Below are positions 18,240 to 29,117 of a DNA stretch of 64,000 nucleotides, in pieces. Position 1 is the first letter of the stretch; each line of letters opens with the position of its first letter. The DNA is from CAWGMT01 sp963823675. Its GTDB lineage: Bacteria; Planctomycetota; Planctomycetia; Isosphaerales; Isosphaeraceae. A model generated the notes under the pieces. It ran no database searches and had not been told where the DNA came from. It saw only the letters and a program-made list of their open reading frames with translations. The stretch lies in NCBI GenBank assembly GCA_963823675.1, contig CAWGMT010000012.1, forward strand, positions 1,977,825 through 2,041,824. Reading direction: 5' to 3'. A program made the position numbers and the translations under genes.

Positions 18240-21200
18240 TCAACGGGCAGCCGCCAGAAGGATCCACACAAAGTGGCGCCGACTTGGGTCATGGTGGCTG
18301 GGCCCGATCCAGCTCGGCGAGGCGCGGCGACGTGCATCCCATTCCGGCGCGCTCAAAACGTGGACCATTCCGTCGGCAGAGAGCTCCATGCGGGTTAGCA
18401 CTTCCACCCAGCAATTGATACGCTCCACCGACCCGGCTGCGGGCTCAGGAACTTGCCAGACACGTGCCGTGCCGTCGGCGGAGCCGGTAAGCACGGCGCG
18501 GCCGTCGGGGCGAAACGCGACACCGCTCACGCGGTCGTCGCTTTTGAACGCGGGACTGATGGGCTTACGGGCGGCGAGGTCCCAGATCCGGGCCGTCCCA
18601 TCGGCGAAGCCCACCACCACGGCCTGGCCGTCGGGGGCGAGCGCCAGGTCCATGATCAGGCTCTGGAGCATTAGCGGCTCCGCGGCGGGCTTGCCGGTTT
18701 TGGGATCCCAGAAACGGATCGCCTTATCCCAACCGCCGCTCACGAGCAGCTTCCCGTCGGGCCGGAACGCCGCCGTCCGGAACGAGCCTTGGTGATTGAG
18801 CGCTTCTCCGAACGGCTGACCCGTTGCGGCATCCCAGAGCCGTCCGGTCATATCGTCGCTGCCGGTCACGATCGTGAGGCCGTCGGGGCTGAAGGTGATG
18901 GACTCGATGCGGGTTCCCCTGGTCTGCTCGAGAGTGCGCCCGGTGGGCTTCAGGGTGGCCGCGTCCCAGAACCGCACCACCCCGTCGAAATCCCCGACCA
19001 GGATGAGCCGGCCGTCGGGGCTGAACGCGACGGCATTGGCCGCCTCCGGCTGCGGCATCAAGTCCCCGATCAATCGCCCGGTCGAAGTATCCCAGAGGCG
19101 GACTCTCCTGTCGTTGCCGCCGGTCAGGGCCTTGGTGCCATCGGGGCTGAAAGCAATTGCGCGAACCGCCCCGTCGTGATGGAGCTCCTCGCCGATTCGG
19201 CGGCCGGTCTTGGCGCGGTACAATCGGGCTGATCCGTCCAGGCATCCGACCAGGAGAATCCGGCCGTCGGGACTGAAGGCCACGCGTAGCACGGCGCTTG
19301 CCTGTTCCAGCCTGGCGCCGCGCGACAGACTCGTGGCCGTGTCCCACACCTGGGCCTCGAAATCCCAGCCGGTGGTAATCAGAAGTGATCCATCCGGACT
19401 GAACGCGGCGCCGGTCACGGTGCCGATGTGTTCCAGAGGACTGCCCAGGGGCTGGCCGGTTGTGGGGTCCCAAAGCCGGGCGCTGTTGTCATCGCCGCAG
19501 GTCAATGCGGCTCTTCCCAGGGGACTGAACGTGACGAAGCCGACGTCGCTCTCGTGCGAGAGTGGCCGGCTGGTGGGTTCGCCGGTGGCGGCGTCCCAGA
19601 GCCGGGCTGATCGATCGAAGCTGCCCGTCAGGACGATCTTACCGTCGGGGCTGAAGGCGACGCTCATGATGGGCGCCTGGTGAACGAGCGGCTTACCCAT
19701 CGGCTTGCCCGTGATTGCATTCCAGAGCCGGGCCCTGCTGTCGAAGCCGGCGGTCAGGACTGTCTTGCCGTCAGGGCTAAACGCCGCGCGCAGGATGTCC
19801 TTGCCGTGGGTAAGCGGCGGGAGCACAGGCTCGCCGGTCGCGGCGTTCCAGAGACGGGCTGTTCCGTCGCGGCTGCCGGTGAGGATCGTTCCGCCTCCCG
19901 GGCTGAAGGCCACGTCGGTGACCCAGCCGCCATGGACCAGTGGTTTTCCCGCCGGTGCTCCCGTGGCGGCGACGTACACGCGGGCCGTTTTGTCGCGGCC
20001 GCCGATCACGAGCCGCGAGCCGTCCGGGCTGAATGCGGCACAGACGATGGGCTCCTGGTGGGGGATCGGTGCGCCCTGGGCGCGGCCTGTCGCGATCTCC
20101 CGTAGCCGCGCCGTCGTCTTGTTGTCGTCGACAAGGATGATCGTGCCATCGGGGCTGATCCAATCGCCGAGGGGGTCGCGATACATTTCGCGGCCCCAGC
20201 CGGCCGAATCGTTCCCGTCGCGGACCCATTCCAGCGGGTCCTCGAACACGTGGCGGTCGGCCAGGGCCGTTCCGGTGGCGGCGTCCCAGAGCGTCACACC
20301 GAGCGCAGGCTCGCCGGTCGTACAGTCGGCGGTGACAAGGGACTTGCCATCCGGCCGGAAACGAGCGGCCGCGACGTAGATCTTGGGGTGACGGATGACG
20401 GCCTTGAGAGACGTGAGCTCGCGGCTCCACGAGGCGAGGCTCGCCCGGAGCACATTTTTCAGGCGCTCTTCGCCGGACGGAGCGGCCTTGAGCGCCTGCG
20501 CCAGCCACAACAGCCCCCGGTTGACCTCGCCGCGCTCGCAGAGAGCGAGGCCCCGATCCACGGTCAAGTTCGCCGAGAGCGACTCGGCGCGGCGGCGCTC
20601 GCGGTCCGCGTTGCGAAAGTTATCCTCGGCCAGCCGGCGCTGCTGTTCGGTCCGGTCCTTTTCGACGCGGATCAAGCTGTTGTTGATCACCAGGGCGGCG
20701 ACCGCCGATAAAAGCAGCATCGCCAGGGCCGCCACGGCCGGCTTGTGACGCCTGGCCCAGCGCATGAGGCGCTCCCAGAGCGGTGCGTGATAGGCCTGGA
20801 CCGGCTCGTCGGCCAGCCAGTGATCGACCTCGCCGGCGAGAGCCGTGGCCGAATCGTATCGGTCCGCCGGGGCAAGCGCCATCGCCTTCTTGACGACGGC
20901 CTCGAGCGCCGGCGCGACCCGGCGATCGATCTGCCTTGGCGACGGGAAATCGCCACGCTGCACCTTGCGCAGGAGCGACACGAGGTCGGGTTCGTCGAAC
21001 GGAGGCCGGCCCGTCAGGAGGTAGTAAAGCGTGGCCCCGAGGCCATAAACGTCACTGGCCGGTCCGATCGCTTCGAGCATGCCCGCAGCTTGCTCGGGGC
21101 TCATGTACGCCGGGGTGCCGACGACGGTGCCCTGCACGGTCTCGCTGCTGCCGGAGCCGCTCGCGGGCATCAGCGTCGCTTCGGCTGAAAGCGCTTTGCG

Positions 21201-22187
21201 CGGCTCGTCGCGGCCGACCACCTTGGCCAGGCCCCAGTCGACGACCAGGGTCTCGCCGTACGGCCCCAGCATGATATTCGCCGGCTTCAGATCGCGATGG
21301 ATGACGCCGCGGCTATGGGCGTAGGCGACCGTGTTGCACACGCCGAGGAATCGCGCAAGCAAGTGGCGCAACTCCAGCGCCTGCTCGCCAGAGTCGCGAC
21401 CGCGGCCTCCAGGTGATTGACTCCCGGCGCTCGCGCGACCGGGCTCGCCGAGAAAGCGGTCGATCGCCTCCTTGAGGGTTTCACCGCGCACCAGTCGCAT
21501 CGCGTAGTACGGCCGGCCGTCTGCGGTCATTCCCAGGCCGTAGACCGGCACGACGCCCGGATGCTCCAGCCTCGCGGTGACCTCCGCCTCCAGGAGAAAA
21601 CGGCCGCGGCTGGCGAGGTTTCCGGCCTGCTCGGGGAGGATCTCCTTGAGGGCGACCTCGCGGTGGAGCTCGGCGTCGAGTGCCACGCTGACCATGCCGA
21701 TGCCTCCCCTGGCGTGGGGCCGCAGGACCTGGAAACGAGCGCCGGCGGCATTCGGTTGACCCAGACCGGGCATCCCGTCGGTGGTCGCATCGGCGTCCAC
21801 GTGAGACCCGGGCGCGGTGGCGATGCGGCAATCGATGACGACCGGGTCGGCGTCCGTGGAGTCGGCGAATCGGGCCACGGAGGCGTCGAGTTCCGGCTCG
21901 CCGATGCGCAACAGGCCCTCCACGACCGTCCGCGGAGGCGCGGCCGCGCACAAACTCCGCTCGAGATCGCTACCGTGTTTCGCCAGATGACGCTCTACCA
22001 GGCTTTCCAGCGTCGAGCGATCCTCGACGGACAGTGCGGCCCGATCGACGAGAACCTGGGCCAATGGGCGCGACTTGTTGCGCGACCACCGCGCAAAGGC
22101 GTCAAACAGATCGGCTTGCTCGATCAACCCGGTTTGAAGCGCCAGGACGCCAAATAGCAGGTTGGTGTCAACGTTGACTCTTGGCAT
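18240..22187 (-). CDS. Ser/Thr protein kinase with WD40 repeats
   Basis: About 1315 residues from ATG 22187 (MPRVNVDTNLLFGVLALQTG). Residues 1-90 form a helical N-terminal domain shared with the kinase at 58437. The kinase domain (about 145-460) has RGGIGMVSVALDAELHREVA (glycine loop), VALKE, HRDLKPANIMLG, VVDWGLAK and TPAYMSPEQA, so it keeps the catalytic Lys, HRD Asp and a DWG metal motif. A single membrane helix (LAMLLLSAVAALVI) follows, then a coiled segment and about a dozen WD40 repeats (recurring VAFSPDG, ARLWDAATG) to the C-terminus. The last residues look out of frame: another frame would end RRLAELDRAQPP at about 18289. Likely a membrane receptor-type signalling kinase with an extracytoplasmic propeller. 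Confidence 0.92.
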   Translation of the reverse strand: MPRVNVDTNLLFGVLALQTGLIEQADLFDAFARWSRNKSRPLAQVLVDRAALSVEDRSTLESLVERHLAKHGSDLERSLCAAAPPRTVVEGLLRIGEPELDASVARFADSTDADPVVIDCRIATAPGSHVDADATTDGMPGLGQPNAAGARFQVLRPHARGGIGMVSVALDAELHREVALKEILPEQAGNLASRGRFLLEAEVTARLEHPGVVPVYGLGMTADGRPYYAMRLVRGETLKEAIDRFLGEPGRASAGSQSPGGRGRDSGEQALELRHLLARFLGVCNTVAYAHSRGVIHRDLKPANIMLGPYGETLVVDWGLAKVVGRDEPRKALSAEATLMPASGSGSSETVQGTVVGTPAYMSPEQAAGMLEAIGPASDVYGLGATLYYLLTGRPPFDEPDLVSLLRKVQRGDFPSPRQIDRRVAPALEAVVKKAMALAPADRYDSATALAGEVDHWLADEPVQAYHAPLWERLMRWARRHKPAVAALAMLLLSAVAALVINNSLIRVEKDRTEQQRRLAEDNFRNADRERRRAESLSANLTVDRGLALCERGEVNRGLLWLAQALKAAPSGEERLKNVLRASLASWSRELTSLKAVIRHPKIYVAAARFRPDGKSLVTADCTTGEPALGVTLWDAATGTALADRHVFEDPLEWVRDGNDSAGWGREMYRDPLGDWISPDGTIILVDDNKTTARLREIATGRAQGAPIPHQEPIVCAAFSPDGSRLVIGGRDKTARVYVAATGAPAGKPLVHGGWVTDVAFSPGGGTILTGSRDGTARLWNAATGEPVLPPLTHGKDILRAAFSPDGKTVLTAGFDSRARLWNAITGKPMGKPLVHQAPIMSVAFSPDGKIVLTGSFDRSARLWDAATGEPTSRPLSHESDVGFVTFSPLGRAALTCGDDNSARLWDPTTGQPLGSPLEHIGTVTGAAFSPDGSLLITTGWDFEAQVWDTATSLSRGARLEQASAVLRVAFSPDGRILLVGCLDGSARLYRAKTGRRIGEELHHDGAVRAIAFSPDGTKALTGGNDRRVRLWDTSTGRLIGDLMPQPEAANAVAFSPDGRLILVGDFDGVVRFWDAATLKPTGRTLEQTRGTRIESITFSPDGLTIVTGSDDMTGRLWDAATGQPFGEALNHQGSFRTAAFRPDGKLLVSGGWDKAIRFWDPKTGKPAAEPLMLQSLIMDLALAPDGQAVVVGFADGTARIWDLAARKPISPAFKSDDRVSGVAFRPDGRAVLTGSADGTARVWQVPEPAAGSVERINCWVEVLTRMELSADGMVHVLSAPEWDARRRASPSWIGPSHHDPSRRHFVWILLAAAR

Positions 22188-22435
22188 CGCGCGTATTCCA
22201 TCGAGACCCATTCGTGAACCAGGACCATTCTAGACTCGCAGGGCCCCGTTGCACAGCGCCTCGAGCAAGTGCTTATGGCTACTGTGGCACCTGGCTCTGA
22301 TAACGTGCCGATCCTGCCCGAAGCGGCCGCGGTTGTCCACTGGCTGAAGGATGGCTGCGCGGTGATGAGCTGCGCCAGCATCGCTCATTAAAGTCGCTTG
22401 GTTTTTGCCGGGTTCACGGTCTGTGCCCCCACCCC

Positions 22436-25400
22436 TCACCGGGTATCCCAGCGATACTCGGACGCCCCCGAGACAGGCAGCCGCCAGAGGGCCCCCTCCG
22501 CAGCCGGTACAACGACTCGGGAGCGGCCGCCGACGCACTGGACCTCGCTCGGCCGGCCGAAGCGGCTCGTGCTCAAAAGCAGGGTGAACGCGCGGTCGCG
22601 GGGGAATGTCCGGGCAACCCACTGTGAACCCGCACGTTCGATCAAGACGCTTCCATTGGTTCGCACTGGGCCGAAGTCGACGAGCTTTGCTCGCGGGTTG
22701 AGGTGTTCCTGGTAGATCGCCGACTGGCGGCCGCCCGTATCTCGCTCGGGAATGAACGCGATCTCGCGGCCGCTACCCTTGATCCGGAGCGAGCCCAGGC
22801 GGATGCGGCCTGTTCCATCCGAAACGCCCTCGAGAGATAACCTGCCCTCGCTGGGCGTAAAGAGGCCGATCGTCCAGGCGTAATCGCCATCGGGAAGGCC
22901 CGCCGGAATGGTGAGCGTGTGGGGCCCATCCTTGATCGTTCGACCGGGCCTCCATTGCGAGGTCGGCACGGCCAGCGCATGGTCTTGCTGGAAGAGGATC
23001 GCCGATTCGGGCGCCCCAACCTTGCCGAAATGAACGAAGCACGTGTAGCGGTGGGGCAGCACATCGTTGACCTGCCAGTTGTAGGTGAAGCGGATTTCAC
23101 GCCGTCCGGCGGATTCGAAGTGTGCGACAACCGGGCGGATCCGCTTGATCGCCGAGAAGTCCCAATCGCTGGCCGGACGGGCGTTGGCGAAGACTCGGTC
23201 GGCCGTTTCTGCGTAATCGGCGATGACGCCGTCGCGACGCGCTGTCCACGCGGTCACCCCCGCGCCCTCGGCAAGCCAGCCGAAGCGATCCAGCACCGAA
23301 GCGCCGACCGCAAGAGGTCGGTCCAACTGGTTGGCCGTGATCGTCATCCCGTTGTTGTATCTCACCCGCACCCGCTGCCAGGCGCTCGGGTCGCTTTCGC
23401 TCCGGGCAGCCGTCGTGGCGTCGACCCACTTCCCTTTGAGTTCATACAAGATCTCGACGGGCGTCGCCTTCGCGGACCGGGCCGTGACCGGGGTCAATAG
23501 ATGGTGCTCGAGCCAGGCCAGGGGGACGACCGGCCAGGTCGCGGCGCCCAGAAAACCAGCATGGCCGAAGGCGATCTCCTGCATCCGATACTGGTCGAGA
23601 ACAACCATCGGCGGGATTGTTCCCCACGCGGACTTACTCCACCAGCGCTCGTAATAACCCATGCCATGATTGAGCTGTAGCGGATGGATCTTGAGCAGGT
23701 CGAAATCGACCAGAAGGGGTGCTTCGCGTCCCGCCTCGCCGGGCCAGCCGGCACCGAACTGGGCCTCGACGCCGTCCAGGCAGCCGCTCCAGTACCAGTG
23801 ATTGTTTCCCTCGCCGAAGACCGGCCCATGGTGCGTTGTTCGCTCGTAGTCCCAGAGCTGGCGATGGATCTCCCAGACTGTGCGAAACGACCCTGCTCCC
23901 CGCGCGCTGCGCGCTCGTCGACGTGGAACCAGGGGGGAACCGCCGAGTGAACATCGAGATAGCATGCGTTGGTGCCATAGCGGCGATGAATCTCCGCCGA
24001 CTGGGTGGCCGCCAGCGCCAGGATGGCGGTCGGCGCCACGGCGAACGACTGGATCTTGGTTCCCGGATTGTACCAGGCGTTCTGCCGTTTCCCGGCCGAG
24101 TCGAGCGCGATATCGGCCTCGCGAAAGTGGTCGTAGTTGGGGTAATAATCGACGTAGTTCTCGTGCAGGGCGACGACATAGCCGAGCCGCTTGGCGGTCG
24201 CGACCAGGGTTTTCATGCCGGGATCGCCTCCCTTGTCGGAGGCGGCGGGCAGGTGCATTGGAAGTGCATTGTCGTATCCGCTGCGCTGCCAGTCATGCAC
24301 AATCGCGACGCAGCGGTTGATCCCATAGCCGGAGAGGATCTCGAAGTGATGGGCGATCTCGGTATAGCGGCCGCCCCAGATATCGAGCACGATCCGGTCG
24401 GCGAGATCGCCGAGAAACGGCGAGGGCCGGTTCGGAATGTTGGGCAGAACCTCGTCCAGGTGCCACGCGGCGGAGAAAACGATTCGCTCGCGGATCGGAT
24501 TGCGACGTCCGTCGGTCAGGGCCAGATACGAGGCACGCGAGCCGTCGAGGCTGGTGGCCGCCGAGACTGTCCAGTCGTAATTCGCCGCGACGAACAGTCC
24601 CTCGGCGGGCAGGTAGTCGACCCGGCCCGAGAAATAGGGAACAGGAATGGTCCGGCGCCGGACCGTCGGTCCCCAGTTTCCTGAATCGAGCAGTGCCGCC
24701 AGTGGCTGATCGGCCTCGAGGTCAAGCACCAGGCTCTTGCCGATCAGGGAGCCCTTGATGCGGATCACAGCGGTCCGGTCGGCGACCTGGAAGGAGCGGC
24801 GATCCCCTGCGCCGGGCGCGAGACCAGTGATGCCGGCGATTGCGCGGCGGGCGCGGGCAGCAAACGAGCGGCGGGCTGAAAACCATCCAGCACGAGACGG
24901 CGGTCGCCCCAGAGTGCGAAATCGAAGCTCGCGTCGTCCTTGGGGCCCGGATCGGTCTCGAAGCGGATCACAAGCGGATTGCCAGCCTGCGGAGTCAGGT
25001 CGAATTCGAAGTCGCGCCAGGCGGCGTCCGCCCGATGAATTTCGAGGAGCTTTTGCCGGCCGGCGCTGATCCGGAAGGTCACACCGTCCGACTTGCCAAC
25101 TCCGTCGGCCCGGAGCGCCGTCGCTCCTCTGAGAAGGATGCGGCGGGCCCTGGGAAGCTGGAGGTGGAACTCCTGGAACGCGACGCCCGTGCCGTTGCGC
25201 CAGGGGCAATGGAGCAGCCAAGCTTCCCGGCCGTTCTGTTTTCCTACAGGCTGGCAAGCCAGGCCTGTTGCGTCGTCGAAGGGCCCTTGCCAGCCGCGAG
25301 GAAACTCGCGGTCGGGCCGGCCGCGAAAGGCCACGCCGACCCGGTAGAGGCCCAGATCGTCGAACCTGAGCATGGCCGCGTCGGGTACGATCAGGAGGGG

Positions 25401-25463
25401 ATCATCCACGGCCGGCTGAACCATCGCCGAGATCGCGATCAAGGGGAGCACGAAATGACCCAT
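22436..25463 (-). CDS. Secreted glycosidase-like protein, about 1000 residues (frameshifted)
   Basis: Three overlapping frames give one protein. Frame one starts at 25463 with a signal peptide (MGHFVLPLIAISAMVQPAVD) and a carbohydrate-binding-like beta region. Frame two has a TIM-barrel-like centre: YGINRCVAIVHDWQRSGYDN, VALHENYVDYYPNYDHF, and CYLDVHSAVPPWFHVDE. Frame three supplies GEGNNHWYWSGCLDGVEAQF, DQYRMQEIAFGHAGF and a beta-rich C-terminus. Frame changes are near 24800 and 23905. The centre resembles DUF5696/GH101-like proteins, with HENYVDYYPNYD and CYLDVHSA as candidate active-site strands; that assignment is tentative. It faces away from the 25739 gene across a 275-bp interval. Confidence 0.6.
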
Positions 25464-25738
25464 GGCGGAAGTCCTTCCTCGAAGCTCTCGATCCGCCGGC
25501 GGCGCGGGGGAAAACTGGCGAAAGCTTCCTGCGGTGCTTTCTCGTTCAACGGGCTCTCGGTTGGTAACCGAGAAGCTACCCTGTTCAGCTTAACGACCGG
25601 GTCCGCAGATACAAGCGACGCGCGTGGGGAAGGCTGCAACTCCATACCCCGGCACCATTGCGGCAGCCAGCGCCGGAGCCTACGCTGTCCTTTGACGACA
25701 AAAGCCGACGGAGTATGCGAACCTCTGGGAGATCAACG
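25464..25738. promoter_or_regulatory. Divergent intergenic region of two secreted glycosidase-like genes
   Basis: The 275 bp lie between two start codons pointing outward, so both promoters should be here. I cannot place -35/-10 boxes with confidence. Confidence 0.4.
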
Positions 25739-27733
25739 ATGGTGAGGCGCGTTGGCATCGGGCTGCTCCCCGTTGTTGCACTCGCGGGAACGTACCTGGG
25801 CGACCCGCCTCGCGTAGCGGCGCAAGGCCAGCCAGGCGCGTATATCGACAAGCGGCACCTGACCGAGCTCTCGTTCGGCACCCATTCGCACTGGCTAGAG
25901 CCCTGGCGAGCCTATCAGGAGACAATCCCCGCCCAGCGATTCCTCGAGGCTCAGGGGATCGTCCTGGACCTGTTATCGGAGGACGCGGCACCCGACCTGG
26001 TCGTAACGATGCTCGCCAACCAAGGCATCCGGAACGCTCGGATCGAGATCGGCTGGGGGTCCGTCAATTACTGGGACGAGTCGAAACTCAACGGCGCAGA
26101 ACGGCTCAAGGCCCTGCTCTTGGCCTGCAAGGCGCACGGCGTCCGGCCCTTGGTCCTCCTCAACGCCCACTCCGGGGTCCCGGGGCCTATGGACTTCTCC
26201 GAGCGACCTCTGGCGCGCGAGGCGAAGAAAGGCGACCGGCGGGTCGAGCTCGCGGACGCGAGCGGCCTCAAGGTCGGTTACAGCGGGCTCGCCAACCTCA
26301 GCGAGTACTGGGCCTGCGAAGCTCTGATCACGGGCATCGACGGCAAGACGGTCCTTCTCTCGAAACCGCTCCCGAAGGACCTGGGCAAGGCGGGGGCGAA
26401 GGTCGCCGTCACGACTCTCCGGTATCGGCCGTTCTCGGCGCCCGGGACCGACGACTACCGGAACACGATCGCGGGCTGGAGGCGGTACGTCGGCACCGTC
26501 GCCGATTTCGTCGTCCAGACTCTCGGGACGCGAAGTGACGCCGACCGAGGCTTCGACCTGGAGATCTGGAATGAGCTGACCTTCGGCTCGAGGTTCCTTT
26601 CCATCAATAACTACTACGAGCCGAAGCTGGTGGAGTTCAAGGAGGATGGAATCTGGGAGCGTCTCGTTCGTGAGACCGCGGAGCTCGCGGACCCGCAGCC
26701 GGACCAGTTCCTCGGGGTGACGCTGGTCGATGGCTTTCGCAACACCATCCCCTGGCCCTCCGCATCGCAGGAGCCGGCGCGCGTCGGAGCCTTAAGCGCC
26801 CATCCCTACCCGCCGCGCAAGGTGTATCCGAGGGATGAGCCGGGCGGGCCGGTCAAGAACGCCCTCTTCGCTCTAGACGAGCCGAAATTCACGCCCACGT
26901 ACTCCGCCCTCTTCCCGGAGTATTACGCGACGGCGCTTCAGACCGAGACCGTTGTGCGAGAGATGGCACCGATCACGACGCCGATCTACGGCATCCCCCA
27001 CGGCCGCAACTCCCGGGTGATTGCCGGCAAAGTCGCCCCCTGCCCGCTGTGGCTCACCGAGATCGGCCTTCATCCGCGGGAGCACGGGGTCGTCGATCGC
27101 GAGGCCGCCCTCCGGCTCAAGGCGAAGGCAACCGCGCGCGACGCCTGCTTCTTCCCGGCCAAGGGGGTCGAGCGGATCTACTTCTTCGCCGCCCTCGATG
27201 GGGGCGATACCGGCTACGGGCTGGTGTCCGAGCGCTTCGCCCTTTATGCCCGGGCAGGCAAGCCTTATCCGGCGGATGAGGCCGCGTATGTCTCCCCCGC
27301 GCTGCGGACGCTGAAGAACGTCGTCGCCAAGATGCGCGTCGGGGTCGATCCGCGCTTGCACGCGACGCGGCAACTTACGCTCGCATCAATCTCCGACACG
27401 CACAATCACTATCAATTTCGGGGTGACGGGAGCCGGCAACATCCTCACCTGTACGACCGCGACGTCTTCGTCTTCCTCTCGTTCCAGGCGAATCGCAATC
27501 GATTCGTCATCCCTTATTATGTGATGACTCGCGACATCACGAAGGACCTGGCGCCGGAAGAGTTCACTGTCACCATCCGGGGGATCGATGGCCGCCGGGC
27601 GACGGTCGCCTCCTACGATCCCATCGCGGATCGAGACGTTCCCTTCGACGTCAAATCGGCAACCGATGGCGAGTTGAGCTTGAGCCTTGAGGCAGTGGAT
27701 TACCCCTACCTCCTCATCATCCACGAGCAGTAA
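25739..27733 (+). CDS. Secreted glycoside-hydrolase-like protein
   Basis: About 664 residues from ATG 25739, which follows gggagatcaacg; in-frame ATGs at 25658 and 25715 precede it but have no better site. The N-terminus VRRVGIGLLPVVALAGTYLG ends in a signal-peptide-like AAQG. The body is a (beta/alpha)8-like fold: NARIEIGWGSVNYWDE, VLLNAHSGVPG, DLEIWNELTFGSRF (an 'WNE' acid typical of clan A glycosidases), and CPLWLTEIGLHPREHG (a 'TEIG' acid typical of the nucleophile strand). A beta-domain follows. Likely cleaves glycosidic bonds outside the cytoplasm; family could be GH39/GH5-like but is not proven. No frameshift. Confidence 0.7.
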   Translation: MVRRVGIGLLPVVALAGTYLGDPPRVAAQGQPGAYIDKRHLTELSFGTHSHWLEPWRAYQETIPAQRFLEAQGIVLDLLSEDAAPDLVVTMLANQGIRNARIEIGWGSVNYWDESKLNGAERLKALLLACKAHGVRPLVLLNAHSGVPGPMDFSERPLAREAKKGDRRVELADASGLKVGYSGLANLSEYWACEALITGIDGKTVLLSKPLPKDLGKAGAKVAVTTLRYRPFSAPGTDDYRNTIAGWRRYVGTVADFVVQTLGTRSDADRGFDLEIWNELTFGSRFLSINNYYEPKLVEFKEDGIWERLVRETAELADPQPDQFLGVTLVDGFRNTIPWPSASQEPARVGALSAHPYPPRKVYPRDEPGGPVKNALFALDEPKFTPTYSALFPEYYATALQTETVVREMAPITTPIYGIPHGRNSRVIAGKVAPCPLWLTEIGLHPREHGVVDREAALRLKAKATARDACFFPAKGVERIYFFAALDGGDTGYGLVSERFALYARAGKPYPADEAAYVSPALRTLKNVVAKMRVGVDPRLHATRQLTLASISDTHNHYQFRGDGSRQHPHLYDRDVFVFLSFQANRNRFVIPYYVMTRDITKDLAPEEFTVTIRGIDGRRATVASYDPIADRDVPFDVKSATDGELSLSLEAVDYPYLLIIHEQ

Positions 27734-27871
27734 GAACGACAAGTTCGAATTCACTTGATGGAGCAGCTCCGTTCTGTTGAAATCACCAACAGGGTGGTAC
27801 GGCCTTGCCGAATGATGAGGTCGTTCGAAGCTGGGCCACCTCGGTCGAGATCAATGCTCGGGAGTCCAGCC

Positions 27872-29096
27872 ATGTCCAATCGACGCGTATTCTTGGGGTC
27901 GATGATCGGGGGATCCACGGGGATTGCGATGGCTGCGACTGCGGTCGGCGCTGAAGGCCGGGTCCGCGGGGCGAACGAGCGAATCCGGTTCGGCTTGATC
28001 GGCGGCGGCTCGCGCGGCAAGGAGATCTTGCAGGCCGCGATCAAGTGTCCCGATGTCGAGGCGGCCGCGGTCGCCGACATCTACACCCGCCGCCTCGATG
28101 AAGTCAAGGCGATCGTCCCGGGCATTGCGACGTTCAAGGACCACCGGGCGCTCCTCGACGACAAGACGATCGACGCGGTCCTGATCGCGACGCCGCAGCA
28201 CCTGCACGCGATTCACTTCGTCGCCGCCATCCAGGCGGGCAAGGACGTGTACCAGGAAAAGACCATGGCCTTCAACCCCGGCCACGCCCGGCGCATGAGA
28301 GACGCCCTCTGCGGCTCGGGACGCGTCGTCCAGGTCGGCATGCAGATGAATAGCGGGCAGGGCATTCAAAAGGTGCGCGAGCTGGCCGCGTCGCGAGGCG
28401 ATGGGCACGGTCACGCTGGTCCAGACCCACCACTTCCGCAACCGGCCGTACGGCGGATGGCTTCGCCAGGTGCCGGCCGACTGCGACCCCCAGCATGTCG
28501 ACTGGGCCGCGTTCCAGGGCGAAGCCAAGCCGGTCCCGTTCGATCCCCAGCGCTACATCAACTGGCGATTCTACTGGGATTACTCGGGCGGCAACGTCTT
28601 CGAGAACATGGTCCACACCCTGGCATTCTGGTTCGGGGCCCTGGACCTGTCGATCCCGCACACCGTCACGATGACCGGCGCCAACTACCTCGCGCCCAAG
28701 ATGGACATCCCGGATACCTTCCAGGTCTCGATGAGCCATCCGGAGAAACTCCTCTTCACGTTCACCTCGATGTTCGGCAACAACTACTACGGGGAAGGGC
28801 ACGACTACCTCTTCGGCACCAAGGCGACCCTGATTCACACCGACTCGGATCGAGGTGCACGTCATCCCGCAAGGAGGGAAGGTCGCGGCCAGGCCCGCCC
28901 CCGACGACGGGGGTTACAAGGAGATGACCGGTCACCACATGCAGAACTTCTTCGATTGCGTGCGCAGCCGCAAGGAACCCGTCTGTCCGTTCGAGCTCGG
29001 CTTCCGCACCTCGATCGCCTGCCAGATGGCCGATCGCCTCCTACCGCCGCCAGACGACCGTGCACTGGGATCCCGGCGACGGAAGAGATTATCTGA
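27872..29096 (+). CDS. Gfo/Idh/MocA oxidoreductase with export signal (frameshifted)
   Basis: Begins MSNRRVFLGSMIGGSTGIAM at ATG 27872 behind ggag; this looks like a Tat-type leader (NRRVFLG) as in many planctomycete members. A Rossmann domain follows (IRFGLIGGGSRGKE, VLIATPQHLHAI, AGKDVYQEKTMAFNPGHARR, with a conserved E-K). The second frame gives GTVTLVQTHHFRNRPYGGW and WRFYWDYSGGNVFENMVH, the substrate-binding domain. Frame changes lie near 28390, 28850 and 29045; the end should read about ASYRRQTTVHWDPATEEII. Reaction: NAD(P)-dependent oxidation or reduction of a sugar or derivative. Whether it works with the convergent operon next door is inference. Confidence 0.75.
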
Positions 29097-29117
29097 TCTG
29101 ATCCGCCGTCTTCTCGG

